Positions 50,503 to 58,866 of a stretch of DNA of 64,000 bases are shown here, one piece after another. Position numbers and translations under genes: made by a program. Under the pieces are notes generated by a model. It ran no database searches and was not told the origin of the DNA. It worked only from the letters and a program-made list of their open reading frames with translations. Every line of letters starts with the position of its first letter. The stretch's first letter is position 1. The stretch is from Bog-473 sp963742035 (GTDB lineage: Bacteria; Actinomycetota; Acidimicrobiia; Acidimicrobiales; RAAP-2): assembly GCA_963742035.1 (NCBI GenBank), contig CAVUKH010000013.1:247518-311517 (forward strand), written 5' to 3'.

Positions 50503-51879
50503 GTGGCGAAGAGCGCCGTCTTCATCGACCTCGACCGGACACTGCTGTGCCGCGCCTCGGGGCAGATCTTCAACCGCGCCCTGGTGGACGAGGGCGTGCT
50601 GCCCGAGGGCCGCTCGCTTCCGGGCGACAAGCTCCTCTACGCCGTCAACGACCGCCTGGGCGAGAACCTCTTCTCCATGGGCCTCGTCCGGGCCGCCGCC
50701 CGGGTGGCCCGGGGCTGGCAGCAGGAACAGGTGCAGGCTGCGGGGCGGCGCGCCGTGGCCTCGTTGAGCGAGATCGTCGCCCCGTTCGCCCCGCAGCGGC
50801 TGGCCGCCTTCCGGGCCGAGGGCCACCGGCTGGTGCTCTCGACGACCACGCCGGCCGACATGATCGCCCCGTTCGCCGAGGCCATCGGCTTCGACGACCT
50901 CATCGCGACCGCCTACGAGACCAAGGACGGCCGCTACACGGGCCGCCTCTACGACGGCTTCGTCTGGGGGACCGGCAAGTTGCGTGCCGTACGCGCCTGG
51001 GCCGAGGAGCGGGGAATCGACCTGGCCGACTGCCACGCCTGCAGCGACAGCATCTTCGACGTGCCGCTGCTGTCGAGCGTGGGCACGCCGCATGCAGTCA
51101 ACCCCGACCCGTCGTTGACCGTGGTCGCCACGGCGCGCCGCTGGCCCGTGGAGCACTGGGACCGTCCGCCGGGCGTGCCCAGCGTGGTCGGGCTCGAGCC
51201 GTACCACATGCTCCGTCCGTTCGTCCGCAAGCTGTCGTTCCCTTATGCGCGCTTCGACATTGCGGGCGTGCAGCACGTGCCCACCCGCGGGCCGGTCCTG
51301 TTGGCCTCGAACCACCGGAGCTATTTCGACGTGGCAGCGTTGGCCCTCCTGGCCCGTGCCATCGGGCGTCCGGTGCGCTTCCTCGGCAAGAAGGAGATCT
51401 TCGACGCACCCGTCGTCGGGACCATTGCACGAGCCATCGGCGGCATCGCCGTCGACCGCGGCAGCGGCTCGGGCGAGCCCCTGCGGGCCGCCGAGTCCGC
51501 CCTCAAGGCGGGTGAGGTCGTTATCGTCCTCCCGCAGGGCACCATCCCGCGTGGCTACGACTTCTTCGATCCCGTGTTGCACGGCAAGACCGGCACGGCG
51601 AGGCTGGCGGCGTCGACCGGTGCCACGGTCGTCCCGGTCGGACTGTGGGGCACAGAGAAGGTCTGGCCGCGTTCGGCGCGGGTCCCCGACTTCACGCTGG
51701 TGCGCAATCCGCCCAGGGTGACCGTACGGGTGGGCCGACCCGTGCCGCTGTCGCTCACCGACGCCAGGGCGGACACCGCCACCATCATGGAGGCCATCAC
51801 TGCATTGCTGCCCCCCGAGGCCAGGGTGCGCCACGAGCCGACGGCCGAGGAGCTGGCCCGCAGCAAACCCCCTCGGTGA
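50503..51879 (+). CDS. HAD-IB hydrolase fused to PlsC acyltransferase
   Basis: A 458-residue fusion. Residues 1-215 are a HAD-IB phosphatase (FIDLDRTLL with DxDxT; STTTPADMI; CSDSIFDVPLL). Residues about 240-455 are a 1-acylglycerol-3-phosphate acyltransferase domain: SNHRSYFDVAAL gives the NHxxxxD catalytic motif, and VVIVLPQGTIPRG is motif III with Gln where Glu is usual. Similar fusions are known in actinobacteria and are thought to act in phospholipid or storage-lipid synthesis. ATG/GTG choice: GTG 50503 (MAKSAVFIDLD). The gene overlaps murT by GTGA, tying lipid and cell-wall genes together. Confidence 0.9.
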   Translation: MAKSAVFIDLDRTLLCRASGQIFNRALVDEGVLPEGRSLPGDKLLYAVNDRLGENLFSMGLVRAAARVARGWQQEQVQAAGRRAVASLSEIVAPFAPQRLAAFRAEGHRLVLSTTTPADMIAPFAEAIGFDDLIATAYETKDGRYTGRLYDGFVWGTGKLRAVRAWAEERGIDLADCHACSDSIFDVPLLSSVGTPHAVNPDPSLTVVATARRWPVEHWDRPPGVPSVVGLEPYHMLRPFVRKLSFPYARFDIAGVQHVPTRGPVLLASNHRSYFDVAALALLARAIGRPVRFLGKKEIFDAPVVGTIARAIGGIAVDRGSGSGEPLRAAESALKAGEVVIVLPQGTIPRGYDFFDPVLHGKTGTARLAASTGATVVPVGLWGTEKVWPRSARVPDFTLVRNPPRVTVRVGRPVPLSLTDARADTATIMEAITALLPPEARVRHEPTAEELARSKPPR

Positions 51880-53111
51880 GGGCACAGCTCGCCAGCGCGA
51901 CCACGTGCGCGGTCAACGCGGCCTCGCGTCGCCTCGGGCGCGGCCAGGGCACGGTGGCCGGGGGCCGGGCGGGCCTCCGGTTGGACCCGCGGCTGCTGGA
52001 ACACCTGAGCGCTGGGCGCCAGGTCGCCCTCGTGACGGGCACCAACGGGAAGACCACGACCACAAGGCTGCTCACGGTGGCGCTCGGCGCAACAGGAGAC
52101 GCCGTCGTGAGCAACGAGACCGGCTCGAACATGCCCCCGGGCCACGTGGCCGCGCTCAGCGGCTCACCGGCACGCCGCGCCGTCCTCGAGACTGACGAGG
52201 TGTACCTGCCGCGGGTCCTCACGGCGACGGCCGCCACCACCGTGCTGTTGCTGAACCTGTCACGCGACCAGCTCGACCGGACGAACGAGGTCCGCATGAT
52301 CGCCGGGAGCTGGCGGGCGGCCTTGGCGGCCGCTCCGCACACGCACGTCGTGGCCAACGCCGACGACCCCCTGGTGGTGTGGGGGGCCGGCGCGGCGCGC
52401 CATGTGCACTGGGTGGGGGCCGGCCTGCGCTGGCAGCACGATGCCGTGGGTTGCCCGTCGTGCGAGGGCCGGATCGTCTTCGGCGAGGGGGGCTGGTCCT
52501 GTGCGAGCTGTGCCTTCGTCCGCCCGGATCCGGAGGCGACGCTCGTCGTGGGGGCGGACGGGTCGGCCCGCGCCAGGTGGGCGGACGGGAGGACCGCATC
52601 GGTGCTCCTGGCGTTGCCTGGCCGGTTCAACCAGTCCAATGCCGTGATGGCGGCCGTCGCCGCCGAGGCCTCCGGCGTGGACGCCCTCGTGGCCCTGGGC
52701 GCCATGGCAGAGGTGCGGGAGGTGGCGGGTCGCTTCGCGGTGCGCGAGTTCGGCGACGTGCGGGCGCGCCTCATGCTCGCCAAGAACCCGGCGGGCTGGG
52801 ACGAACTGCTCGACCTGGTGGTGGGCTCGGACGCGCCGCTGGTCGTGAGCATCAACGCGCGGATCGCCGACGGTGCCGATCCGAGCTGGTTGTGGGACGT
52901 GCGCTACGAGCGCCTGGCCGGACGCGCCGTGGTCGCCACCGGTGACCGCTTCCGCGACCTGTCGGTGCGTCTTCACTACGGCGGCGTGCGCCACAGCACC
53001 GAGCCGGACCCCGTGCGAGCGGTGTCCCGGGCCGGCGCCGGATCCGGTGCGGTGGTCGACGTCATCGGGAACTACACGGCCTTCCACGACCTCTTGGACG
53101 CGCCGCGATGA
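51876..53111 (+). CDS. murT: Lipid II isoglutaminyl synthase, ligase subunit
   Basis: A 411-residue Mur-ligase-like protein. With GatD it amidates the glutamate of the lipid II stem peptide. The ATP site is VTGTNGKTTTTRLL, the central domain carries RDQLDRTNEVRMIAGSW, a four-Cys zinc ribbon is inserted (CPSC and CASC) and the C-terminus is the DUF1727 domain (VVDVIGNYTAFHDLLD). GTG 51876 overlaps the HAD-PlsC stop; the end overlaps gatD by ATGA. Amidated peptidoglycan is common in actinobacteria. Confidence 0.92.
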   Translation: MRAQLASATTCAVNAASRRLGRGQGTVAGGRAGLRLDPRLLEHLSAGRQVALVTGTNGKTTTTRLLTVALGATGDAVVSNETGSNMPPGHVAALSGSPARRAVLETDEVYLPRVLTATAATTVLLLNLSRDQLDRTNEVRMIAGSWRAALAAAPHTHVVANADDPLVVWGAGAARHVHWVGAGLRWQHDAVGCPSCEGRIVFGEGGWSCASCAFVRPDPEATLVVGADGSARARWADGRTASVLLALPGRFNQSNAVMAAVAAEASGVDALVALGAMAEVREVAGRFAVREFGDVRARLMLAKNPAGWDELLDLVVGSDAPLVVSINARIADGADPSWLWDVRYERLAGRAVVATGDRFRDLSVRLHYGGVRHSTEPDPVRAVSRAGAGSGAVVDVIGNYTAFHDLLDAPR

Positions 53112-53851
53112 GTGGCCGCCTGCGCATCGCGGTCGTCTACCCGGACCTGCTGGGGACCTATGGCGACGGTGGGAACGGTCTGGTGCTGGCGCGGCGGGCC
53201 GAATGGCGCGGACTCGATGCCGTCCTGCTCCAGGCCGCCTCCGACCGTCCGCTCCCCGCGGCCGACGTCTACTGCCTCGGCGGGGGCGAGGACGGCCCGC
53301 AGGTCCGTGCGGCCAAGACGCTCATGGAGGACGGCACGCTGGTGCGACGCGTGGCAGACGGCGCCGTCGTCCTGGCGGTGTGTGCCGGCTTCCAGATCGT
53401 CGGGCGGACGTTTCCCGGTGCCGCCGGAGACGTGCACGAGGGCGTCGGCCTCCTGGAGATCGACACGGAGAAGTCGTCCGGGCCGCGCGCCGTCGGCGAG
53501 GTCCTCGTCGAGGTGGACCCGTGCGTCCTGGCACCGCTGCCGACACTGACCGGCTTCGAGAACCACGGCGGGGTCACGACCCGGCGGGAGGGCACGGTCG
53601 CGCTGGGGCGAGTGGTCGTGGGCGTGGGCAACGGCGCCGGCGACGCGAGCGAGGGCGCCGTGCAGGGTCGTGTCGTCGGGACGTACCTCCACGGTCCGGT
53701 GTTGGCCCGCAATCCGGCCCTGGCCGACCGGTTGCTGTCCTGGGCGCTCGGCGACGTGGTGCTCGACCCTCTGGAGGACGCGGAGTCCGAGGGCCTGCGC
53801 GAGGAACGGCTCGCCACCGTGGGGGGCAGGCGCCGGCGCCGGCGGGCCTAG
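53108..53851 (+). CDS. gatD: Lipid II isoglutaminyl synthase, glutamine amidotransferase subunit
   Basis: A 247-residue CobB/CobQ-like glutaminase that feeds ammonia to MurT. The catalytic Cys lies in VLAVCAGFQIVG, the catalytic His in GTYLHGPVLARNP, and PDLLGTYGDGGN and CLGGGEDGPQ are typical of GatD. ATG 53108 overlaps the murT stop. The C-terminus is Arg-rich (GGRRRRRRA). Last gene of the HAD-PlsC - murT - gatD operon. Confidence 0.92.
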   Translation: MSGRLRIAVVYPDLLGTYGDGGNGLVLARRAEWRGLDAVLLQAASDRPLPAADVYCLGGGEDGPQVRAAKTLMEDGTLVRRVADGAVVLAVCAGFQIVGRTFPGAAGDVHEGVGLLEIDTEKSSGPRAVGEVLVEVDPCVLAPLPTLTGFENHGGVTTRREGTVALGRVVVGVGNGAGDASEGAVQGRVVGTYLHGPVLARNPALADRLLSWALGDVVLDPLEDAESEGLREERLATVGGRRRRRRA

Positions 53852-53967
53852 CCGCCTGTGTCTGGTCCTTTGCTGTTTCTGGGTCCAGGAGTGATCACCC
53901 CGTTTGGCGCACATTCCGATGGGTAGGTATGCGGCGGATTCCGAATTCCAAGGTTGGGGTCCCTGGC

Positions 53968-54006
53968 GACGGCCCCCCGGTTCTCAAGGCGCTCCGGGGG
54001 GCTGTT
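53968..54006. repeat. Strong hairpin after gatD
   Basis: GACGGCCCCCCGG and CCGGGGGGCTGTT form a 13-bp stem (11 Watson-Crick, 2 G-U) with a 13-base loop, 116 bases after the gatD stop. It lacks a U-tract. It may terminate the operon or belong to a structured RNA. Confidence 0.6.
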
Positions 54007-54068
54007 CGCGTCCCAGCGACCGGGCGACTGACGTGAGGCGGCCTGGACACTTCCCTGATTCGTGTCTG

Positions 54069-54413
54069 CTACGGGGCCGAGCGACCTTCACAAATCCATC
54101 CCCCCTGGACGGCCTCGTTGCACTGGGGATTGTGAATTCTGGAATTCAAGATGGCGCAGCCGGGGCACTTTGGCGGCGTCGGCTGCCACGTGATGCCGCC
54201 GATGAGGAAGAGGAGGACGCCGACAACGAAGCCCGTGGTGAAAAGTAGGGCACGCTTTCGAAACCCGAGCCGGTCGGGCCGAAGCCGAGTATCCCGATGG
54301 AGAGGCACAGACGAGCGGGGTGAGATGGTCCCGTCCTCGTCGGACACGCCGACGATCACGCGTGGCCGAAGGACAGCACCTGAGAGGATGGGCGCCTCGC
54401 GTACCGTTCCCAT
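54069..54413 (-). CDS. Possible small membrane protein
   Basis: A 114-residue reading frame with one clear helix (ALLFTTGFVVGVLLFLIGGI, about residues 54-73) after a basic segment (RLRPDRLGFRKR), then a Cys-containing tail (CPGC, QCNEAV, WICEG). The helix preceded by positive charges looks like a genuine N-in membrane anchor, but no family is recognised, no good ribosome site precedes GTG/ATG 54413 and base composition is atypical. Could be chance or decayed. Confidence 0.35.
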   Translation of the reverse strand: MGTVREAPILSGAVLRPRVIVGVSDEDGTISPRSSVPLHRDTRLRPDRLGFRKRALLFTTGFVVGVLLFLIGGITWQPTPPKCPGCAILNSRIHNPQCNEAVQGGWICEGRSAP

Positions 54414-54794
54414 CGCGTTCCGGACCTTTCGCCCGCCAACAAGCCTGGTGCCGTGCGTACCAGCCCTCTGCCATCCACGTCCAGAATTTTGTGATTCCTC
54501 GGCCTGAATGTGACCTAACGCTCCCGGGATACGTCAGTACCAATCCGGCGAAGCCTCGACACGGATGCAAAATCACGAGACCCGTGAGGCCGACAGGACA
54601 CGAGCGGCGTCCACGTCATCGGGGTCGGCGATGGAATCATCGGCGTCGACCCACGACGGCGCCGGTGTTCCAGCCGTACCGATCACAATCCCCGGGGTGT
54701 CTCCACCGTCGGCAGGTTCATCCACGACCAGCCAGATCGGCCTCGGACCGTGGTCTCGCGCATGATGGTTGGCACAGAGGGTCGCTCAGTCCGG

Positions 54795-55628
54795 TCAGCG
54801 GGCCGGTCCCACCTCGAGCGTCAGCAGGTCCTCGGCCACGACCACGTCGCCGTCGAAGTGGGCGCGGGCCAGCGCGATCCATTCGGACTCGCTGCCGGGC
54901 TGGGGCGCCGGGACCAGGTGGGTCAGGACGAGGGTGCCGACACCGTTGCGCGCCGCCGTGCGCGCCGCGTCCTCGACCGAGGAGTGGTAGTCGAGGACGT
55001 CGACGAGCCTCTGCAGCCCAATCGGTCGAATCAGGTCCGGTCGCACCACCGTGTGGACGAGCATGTCCGCGCCCGCACAGAGCTCGTCCAGCCCCTCGCA
55101 CGGGACGGTGTCGCCGGCGATGACGACCGAACGGCCACCCTCTTCGACCCGGAAGCCGAGGGTGGGGCGAACCGGCGCGTGATCGGTGGCCGCCGCGGTG
55201 ACCCGGACGTCGCCGTCGTCCCACACGGTGCCCCGCTCGCACTCGACGACCTCCGCCGAGGGCCGCCACTGCAGATCGGCGTGATGGGCCAGGCGGTAGC
55301 CGATGTCGAGCTCCAACAGGGCCTCGGTGGCCCGCAGGAGCGACACGGTGCCCACCGGCCCGAAGACCGCGAGCGGGTGCGGTTGGAAGGACGTGATCCA
55401 ACGCGACGTGACGATGTCGTTGAGGTCCGTGGTGTGGTCACTGTGCAGATGGGTCAGGAAGAGCCCGCGCAACGTCCCGGCGGCCGAGCCCGCCGCGGCC
55501 GCCCGCATGAGGACGCCGCGCCCGCAGTCGAACAGCAGGTCGCCCGCCCCGGTGCGCACCAGCGTCGCCGGTCCGGCCCGCCCGGGATCGGGTAGCGGGC
55601 TCCCGCTGCCCAAGATGATCAGTTGCAT
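54795..55628 (-). CDS. RNase Z-like metallo-beta-lactamase-fold hydrolase
   Basis: A 277-residue MBL-fold protein. The zinc motif HxHxDH is FLTHLHSDHTTDLN, further ligands appear in ATDHAPVRP, VIAGDTVPCE and TLVLTHLVP. It starts with MQLIILGSGSPLPDPGRAGP as in RNase Z and arylsulfatase-like MBL proteins, but the length and the absence of an exosite helix leave the substrate open. ATG 55628 has AGGAGACGAG upstream. Its leader contains a run of 8-9 bp repeats. Divergent from DUF1330. Confidence 0.87.
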   Translation of the reverse strand: MQLIILGSGSPLPDPGRAGPATLVRTGAGDLLFDCGRGVLMRAAAAGSAAGTLRGLFLTHLHSDHTTDLNDIVTSRWITSFQPHPLAVFGPVGTVSLLRATEALLELDIGYRLAHHADLQWRPSAEVVECERGTVWDDGDVRVTAAATDHAPVRPTLGFRVEEGGRSVVIAGDTVPCEGLDELCAGADMLVHTVVRPDLIRPIGLQRLVDVLDYHSSVEDAARTAARNGVGTLVLTHLVPAPQPGSESEWIALARAHFDGDVVVAEDLLTLEVGPAR

Positions 55629-55663
55629 GACTCGTCTCCTGACTCGCGCCGCACCGCACCGCA

Positions 55664-55710
55664 ACCTGAACCCTGGAACCCTGAAACCTTGAAACCTTGA
55701 ACCCTGGAAA
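55664..55710. repeat. Degenerate 8-9 bp tandem repeats (ACCYTGRA)
   Basis: About five head-to-tail variants of ACCCTGGA / ACCCTGAA / ACCTTGAA lie in the divergent region between the MBL-fold gene and the DUF1330 gene. The tract is clearly less GC-rich than its surroundings. Confidence 0.8.
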
Positions 55711-55784
55711 TGGTGGAACGCCCAGGCGGTGGCAATCGACGCAGTTGCTACCATCCCACGGACGCCGTTCGGGGAGGAGCACTC

Positions 55785-56252
55785 GTGCCGTCATTAGGTG
55801 AGGAGGGCGTGGCCGGCTTGTTCAGCGAGCTCGGCGCGCACGGTTTCGGCGGCATCAATCCGGACGAGCAGCAGCTCCGGGCCCTGCTGGAGTCCGGCGC
55901 CGGCGGACCACTGCAGTTCGTCAACCTCTTGGCCTACCGCCCCGAGGCCCAGTACCCGGAGGGGCACGAACTGGCCCACGCCGGGCTCAGCGGGGCCGAG
56001 GCCTACGGCCGCTACGGGGCGGTGGCGCTCGAGCACGTGGTCCGGCGCGGAGGCATGCTCACCCTCTACAACGACGTGCTGCAGGTCCTGATCGGCCCGC
56101 CCGCGCCATGGGACCAGATCGCCGTGATGCAGTACCCCGACACCGATGCCTTTGTGGACATGATCCGTGATCCGGACTACCAGACGGGCCTGGTCCACCG
56201 CGACGCCGGTCTGGCCGAGACGACCATCCTGGTGTCACGCCCTCTGCTCTGA
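55785..56252 (+). CDS. DUF1330-like protein
   Basis: A 155-residue dimeric alpha-beta barrel-type protein: LQFVNLLAYRPEAQYPEG, EAYGRYGAVALEHVVRRGG, and WDQIAVMQYPDTDAFVDMIR, DPDYQTGLVHRDAGLAETTI near the end match DUF1330 and related ferredoxin-like folds. No catalytic role is established. GTG 55785 has GGGGAGGAG upstream; the frame is open further back but that part overlaps the promoter region. Convergent with the PlsC gene (53 bases). Confidence 0.82.
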   Translation: MPSLGEEGVAGLFSELGAHGFGGINPDEQQLRALLESGAGGPLQFVNLLAYRPEAQYPEGHELAHAGLSGAEAYGRYGAVALEHVVRRGGMLTLYNDVLQVLIGPPAPWDQIAVMQYPDTDAFVDMIRDPDYQTGLVHRDAGLAETTILVSRPLL

Positions 56253-56305
56253 TGCCGTGGACGCGCAGCGCGACGAACTCCGGTCGACCGCAGACGTCGA
56301 CCAGT

Positions 56306-57277
56306 TCAGTCGGGCCAGTCGCTTCCTCGCTCCCGTGACGGGGGCCCGTCGAGCGCCCAGGCGCGGCGCCATGGTGACGCCACCGGGCCGCGGTGGGCCG
56401 TCTCGGCCCCAGCGAGCGGCGCCACCGCGCTGACGGAGCGCCGAGCCTGCCACCAGTCGGCATGGACCTCTCGGGACAGCGTGGCGACCGCGGCCTCCAC
56501 GCGGTCCGAGAACCTGTGGGTGTTCTCCCCTTCGTCGGGTGAGAGGGGCGCGCCGAAGAGCACGGCGATCGGGGCGCGGCGCAGCCGGCCGCCGCGCCGC
56601 GACTCGGTGCCCGATCCACCCGGTGCGCTCCCGTCCGAGGCGGCGCTCTTGGGCAGGACATGTCGCGTCCCGTGCAGGTAGACCGGCACCACCGGTCGAC
56701 CCGTACGACGGGCCAGGTAGGCGGCGCCGGCCGTGAACGGCTGGGACCAGCCGTCGGGCGAGCGCCCGCCTTCGGGGAAGATGACGAGGTTCCAGCCGTC
56801 TTCGATGAGTGCGGCGGCCGTGTCGCCCGACTTGCGGTTGACCCTGCTGCGCTCGATCGGGATGGTCGCCAGGGCGAACGACGACAGCACGGATTTCCAT
56901 GTGCGGTCGAAGAAGTAGTCCGAAGCCGCCGCCACGACCGTGTGGTGGCGGAACTCGACGGGCAGCGTCGTCAACAGCAGCGGCGTGTCCATGTGGCTGG
57001 CGTGGTTGGCGGCGAAGATCACCGGCCCGTCGAGATGCTGCAGATGTTCGATCCCTCGGACGGTGGCCGGGGCCAGCAAACGGGCCGCCGGGCGAGCCAG
57101 GTTGTCCATGACGACGGCACGGGCCAACCGCACCGGATAGCGGCGCGACCAATCGTGGTCGTAGTCGAGCCCGACCTTGCGCTCGGGATCGGGGCGTTCG
57201 ATGGTCGTGGGCCACGACGGCGCCGCCAGGGGGAAGCGAGCCGAGCGAATGCGGCCCCGCAGTCCCGACCTTGCCAT
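56306..57277 (-). CDS. PlsC-type lysophospholipid acyltransferase
   Basis: A 323-residue 1-acylglycerol-3-phosphate acyltransferase family protein. Motif I NHxxxxD is AANHASHMDTPLLL, motif III is FPEGGRSPDGW, and VVPVYLHGTRHVLP is motif IV. There is a hydrophilic N-terminus of about 70 residues and an Arg/Ser-rich insertion (GGSGTESRRGGRLRR) before the last motif. ATG 57277 shares one base with the LarA-like gene's stop (TGATG). It is the last gene of a four-gene lipid operon; the acyl acceptor is unknown. Confidence 0.88.
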   Translation of the reverse strand: MARSGLRGRIRSARFPLAAPSWPTTIERPDPERKVGLDYDHDWSRRYPVRLARAVVMDNLARPAARLLAPATVRGIEHLQHLDGPVIFAANHASHMDTPLLLTTLPVEFRHHTVVAAASDYFFDRTWKSVLSSFALATIPIERSRVNRKSGDTAAALIEDGWNLVIFPEGGRSPDGWSQPFTAGAAYLARRTGRPVVPVYLHGTRHVLPKSAASDGSAPGGSGTESRRGGRLRRAPIAVLFGAPLSPDEGENTHRFSDRVEAAVATLSREVHADWWQARRSVSAVAPLAGAETAHRGPVASPWRRAWALDGPPSRERGSDWPD

Positions 57278-58866
57278 CAGTGCACGTCCGACATGAAGAT
57301 CGGCGGGTTGTGCATGTGCGTCAGGGTGGGGGAGGGCCCGACGACGTCGGAGGCGATCTCGAGGGCGTCGTCGAGCGAGCTGGCCGGCGAGAAGCCCAGC
57401 CGGCGCACCGCCGTCGGATCCCCACCGACCACGATGACCCGCCCCACATGCGCCAGGGCGTGTGCGCACCAGTACCACATGTAGAAGGGATGCACACCGT
57501 GGTAGGCGTGCCCCGTCCGGTAGAGGTGCACGTACCAGGGGTCGGTGGCGAAGGACTCCTCGAACTCCTTGTGGATCTGCACCGGGTCGACCGTCTGCGT
57601 CAGGACCTGCTCGTAGAAGTCGATGTAGCTCGGGTGGTGGCCGGGGTGGAACTCCGGGCGGGTCGGATGCTTCATGATCACCACGCCGCCCTCGCGGACC
57701 AGCGGCTTGCCCCGGTACATGTTGAAGAAGTAGCCGAGCCCGAGGCAGGCGACGAGGATCGGGTTCATGATCGAATTCACGTTGTAGGGACAGATAAAGG
57801 GAAGTCCCATGGTGAGGATGTCCGTCTGGCCCTCGACGTCCACGCCCTGCTGGGCCCACACGTTCGCCGTTGTGACAGCGTGCACGGCCTCCACCTCGCC
57901 TGCCTGGACCGACGTCAGCGCGTGGGGGGATCGGATGGAGTGGAAGATCTGGCGAGCCAGGCGAGGCGGCGCCAGGGACAGCGCCTTCGACGTGGCGGCG
58001 TACGATGCCCGATCGCGCAGTGACCATTCCCACTCCCTCTTCTGCAGGAACCCGAAATTCGAGGGGAAGGTGTCGTTGTTGAGCGTCGTCTCGATCTGGT
58101 AGATCTTCACGCCGGATTCGGCGATGAGGCGGCCCATGCGCCAGTTGGCCGAGTGCAACTCGGAGGCGGGCTGGTCCATGAACGACTTCGAGTGGCGCAT
58201 CGTCTGTGGATTGTGGTGGTGGCGCAGGCTGCGGTAGCTGGCCAGTCCGGTCGCCACGCTCTTGTGACCGCCGTCCATGGAGACCAGGTTGATGTTGACG
58301 TAGACCAACAGGTCCGAGGTGGCGGCCCGCTTGTTGATCTCGACTTCTTCACCCTGGTCCGTCTCCCCGATGAAGAGGAGGTTGTCGGGATCCTCGGCAT
58401 CGTGCTGGGTCAACAGCCCGTGCGGAGCAAAAGCGTCATAGACCCGGTCGCCCAGGGCGTGGCGCAACTCCTCCTCGGTCATGCGACGGTGCAGTGCCAA
58501 GGCGGCGATCAGCTCCACGTCGTCCACTCCCGCCTCGGCCGCCATGTCCAGCACCGTCTCGATCACCATCTGGCGGATGTCGGGCGCCTCCATGGGTGGC
58601 AGCGGCAGCGAGACGTCGTCGAAGCAGATGGTGAGCGTCATGCCCGGGCGCAGGAGTGCCGGCAGCGGGTCACGGTCGCCCACGGGGTGGAGCAGGGCGT
58701 GGCGGATGGCCCGGTAGGGGTCCTCGATAGCCTTCATGGGCTCGGGGGCGTACACGACGCGGCTGCCCACGGGCAGCGTCTCGAGGCCGAAGCCCTCGCC
58801 GCTCCAGAACAGGGTCGGTGGCGTCGACTTGTCGACCTCGAGGACGAAGCCTGGACGGCGGCTCAT
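57277..58866 (-). CDS. LarA-like (DUF2088) racemase-domain protein
   Basis: A 529-residue protein related to nickel-pincer lactate racemase LarA, which racemises or epimerises 2-hydroxy acids. The N-terminal half has the DUF2088 features TICFDDVSLPLPP and the active-site stretch MDGGHKSVATGLAS, RHHHNPQTMRH. It is about 100 residues longer than LarA, with a divergent C-terminal half. No larB, larC or larE genes for the nickel cofactor are in the window. ATG 58866; overlaps the dehydrogenase stop by ATGA. A lipid-linked hydroxy-acyl substrate is a guess from context. Confidence 0.8.
   Translation of the reverse strand: MSRRPGFVLEVDKSTPPTLFWSGEGFGLETLPVGSRVVYAPEPMKAIEDPYRAIRHALLHPVGDRDPLPALLRPGMTLTICFDDVSLPLPPMEAPDIRQMVIETVLDMAAEAGVDDVELIAALALHRRMTEEELRHALGDRVYDAFAPHGLLTQHDAEDPDNLLFIGETDQGEEVEINKRAATSDLLVYVNINLVSMDGGHKSVATGLASYRSLRHHHNPQTMRHSKSFMDQPASELHSANWRMGRLIAESGVKIYQIETTLNNDTFPSNFGFLQKREWEWSLRDRASYAATSKALSLAPPRLARQIFHSIRSPHALTSVQAGEVEAVHAVTTANVWAQQGVDVEGQTDILTMGLPFICPYNVNSIMNPILVACLGLGYFFNMYRGKPLVREGGVVIMKHPTRPEFHPGHHPSYIDFYEQVLTQTVDPVQIHKEFEESFATDPWYVHLYRTGHAYHGVHPFYMWYWCAHALAHVGRVIVVGGDPTAVRRLGFSPASSLDDALEIASDVVGPSPTLTHMHNPPIFMSDVH

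Larger units (their letters stand above)
53852..54794. other. Gene-poor, less GC-rich stretch
   Basis: A 943-base gap between gatD and the RNase Z-like gene. Composition is visibly less GC-rich than the rest. It contains a strong hairpin at 53968-54006 and one possible small membrane-protein gene (54069-54413, minus). No other convincing coding region, repeat array or RNA family is seen. Confidence 0.6.
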
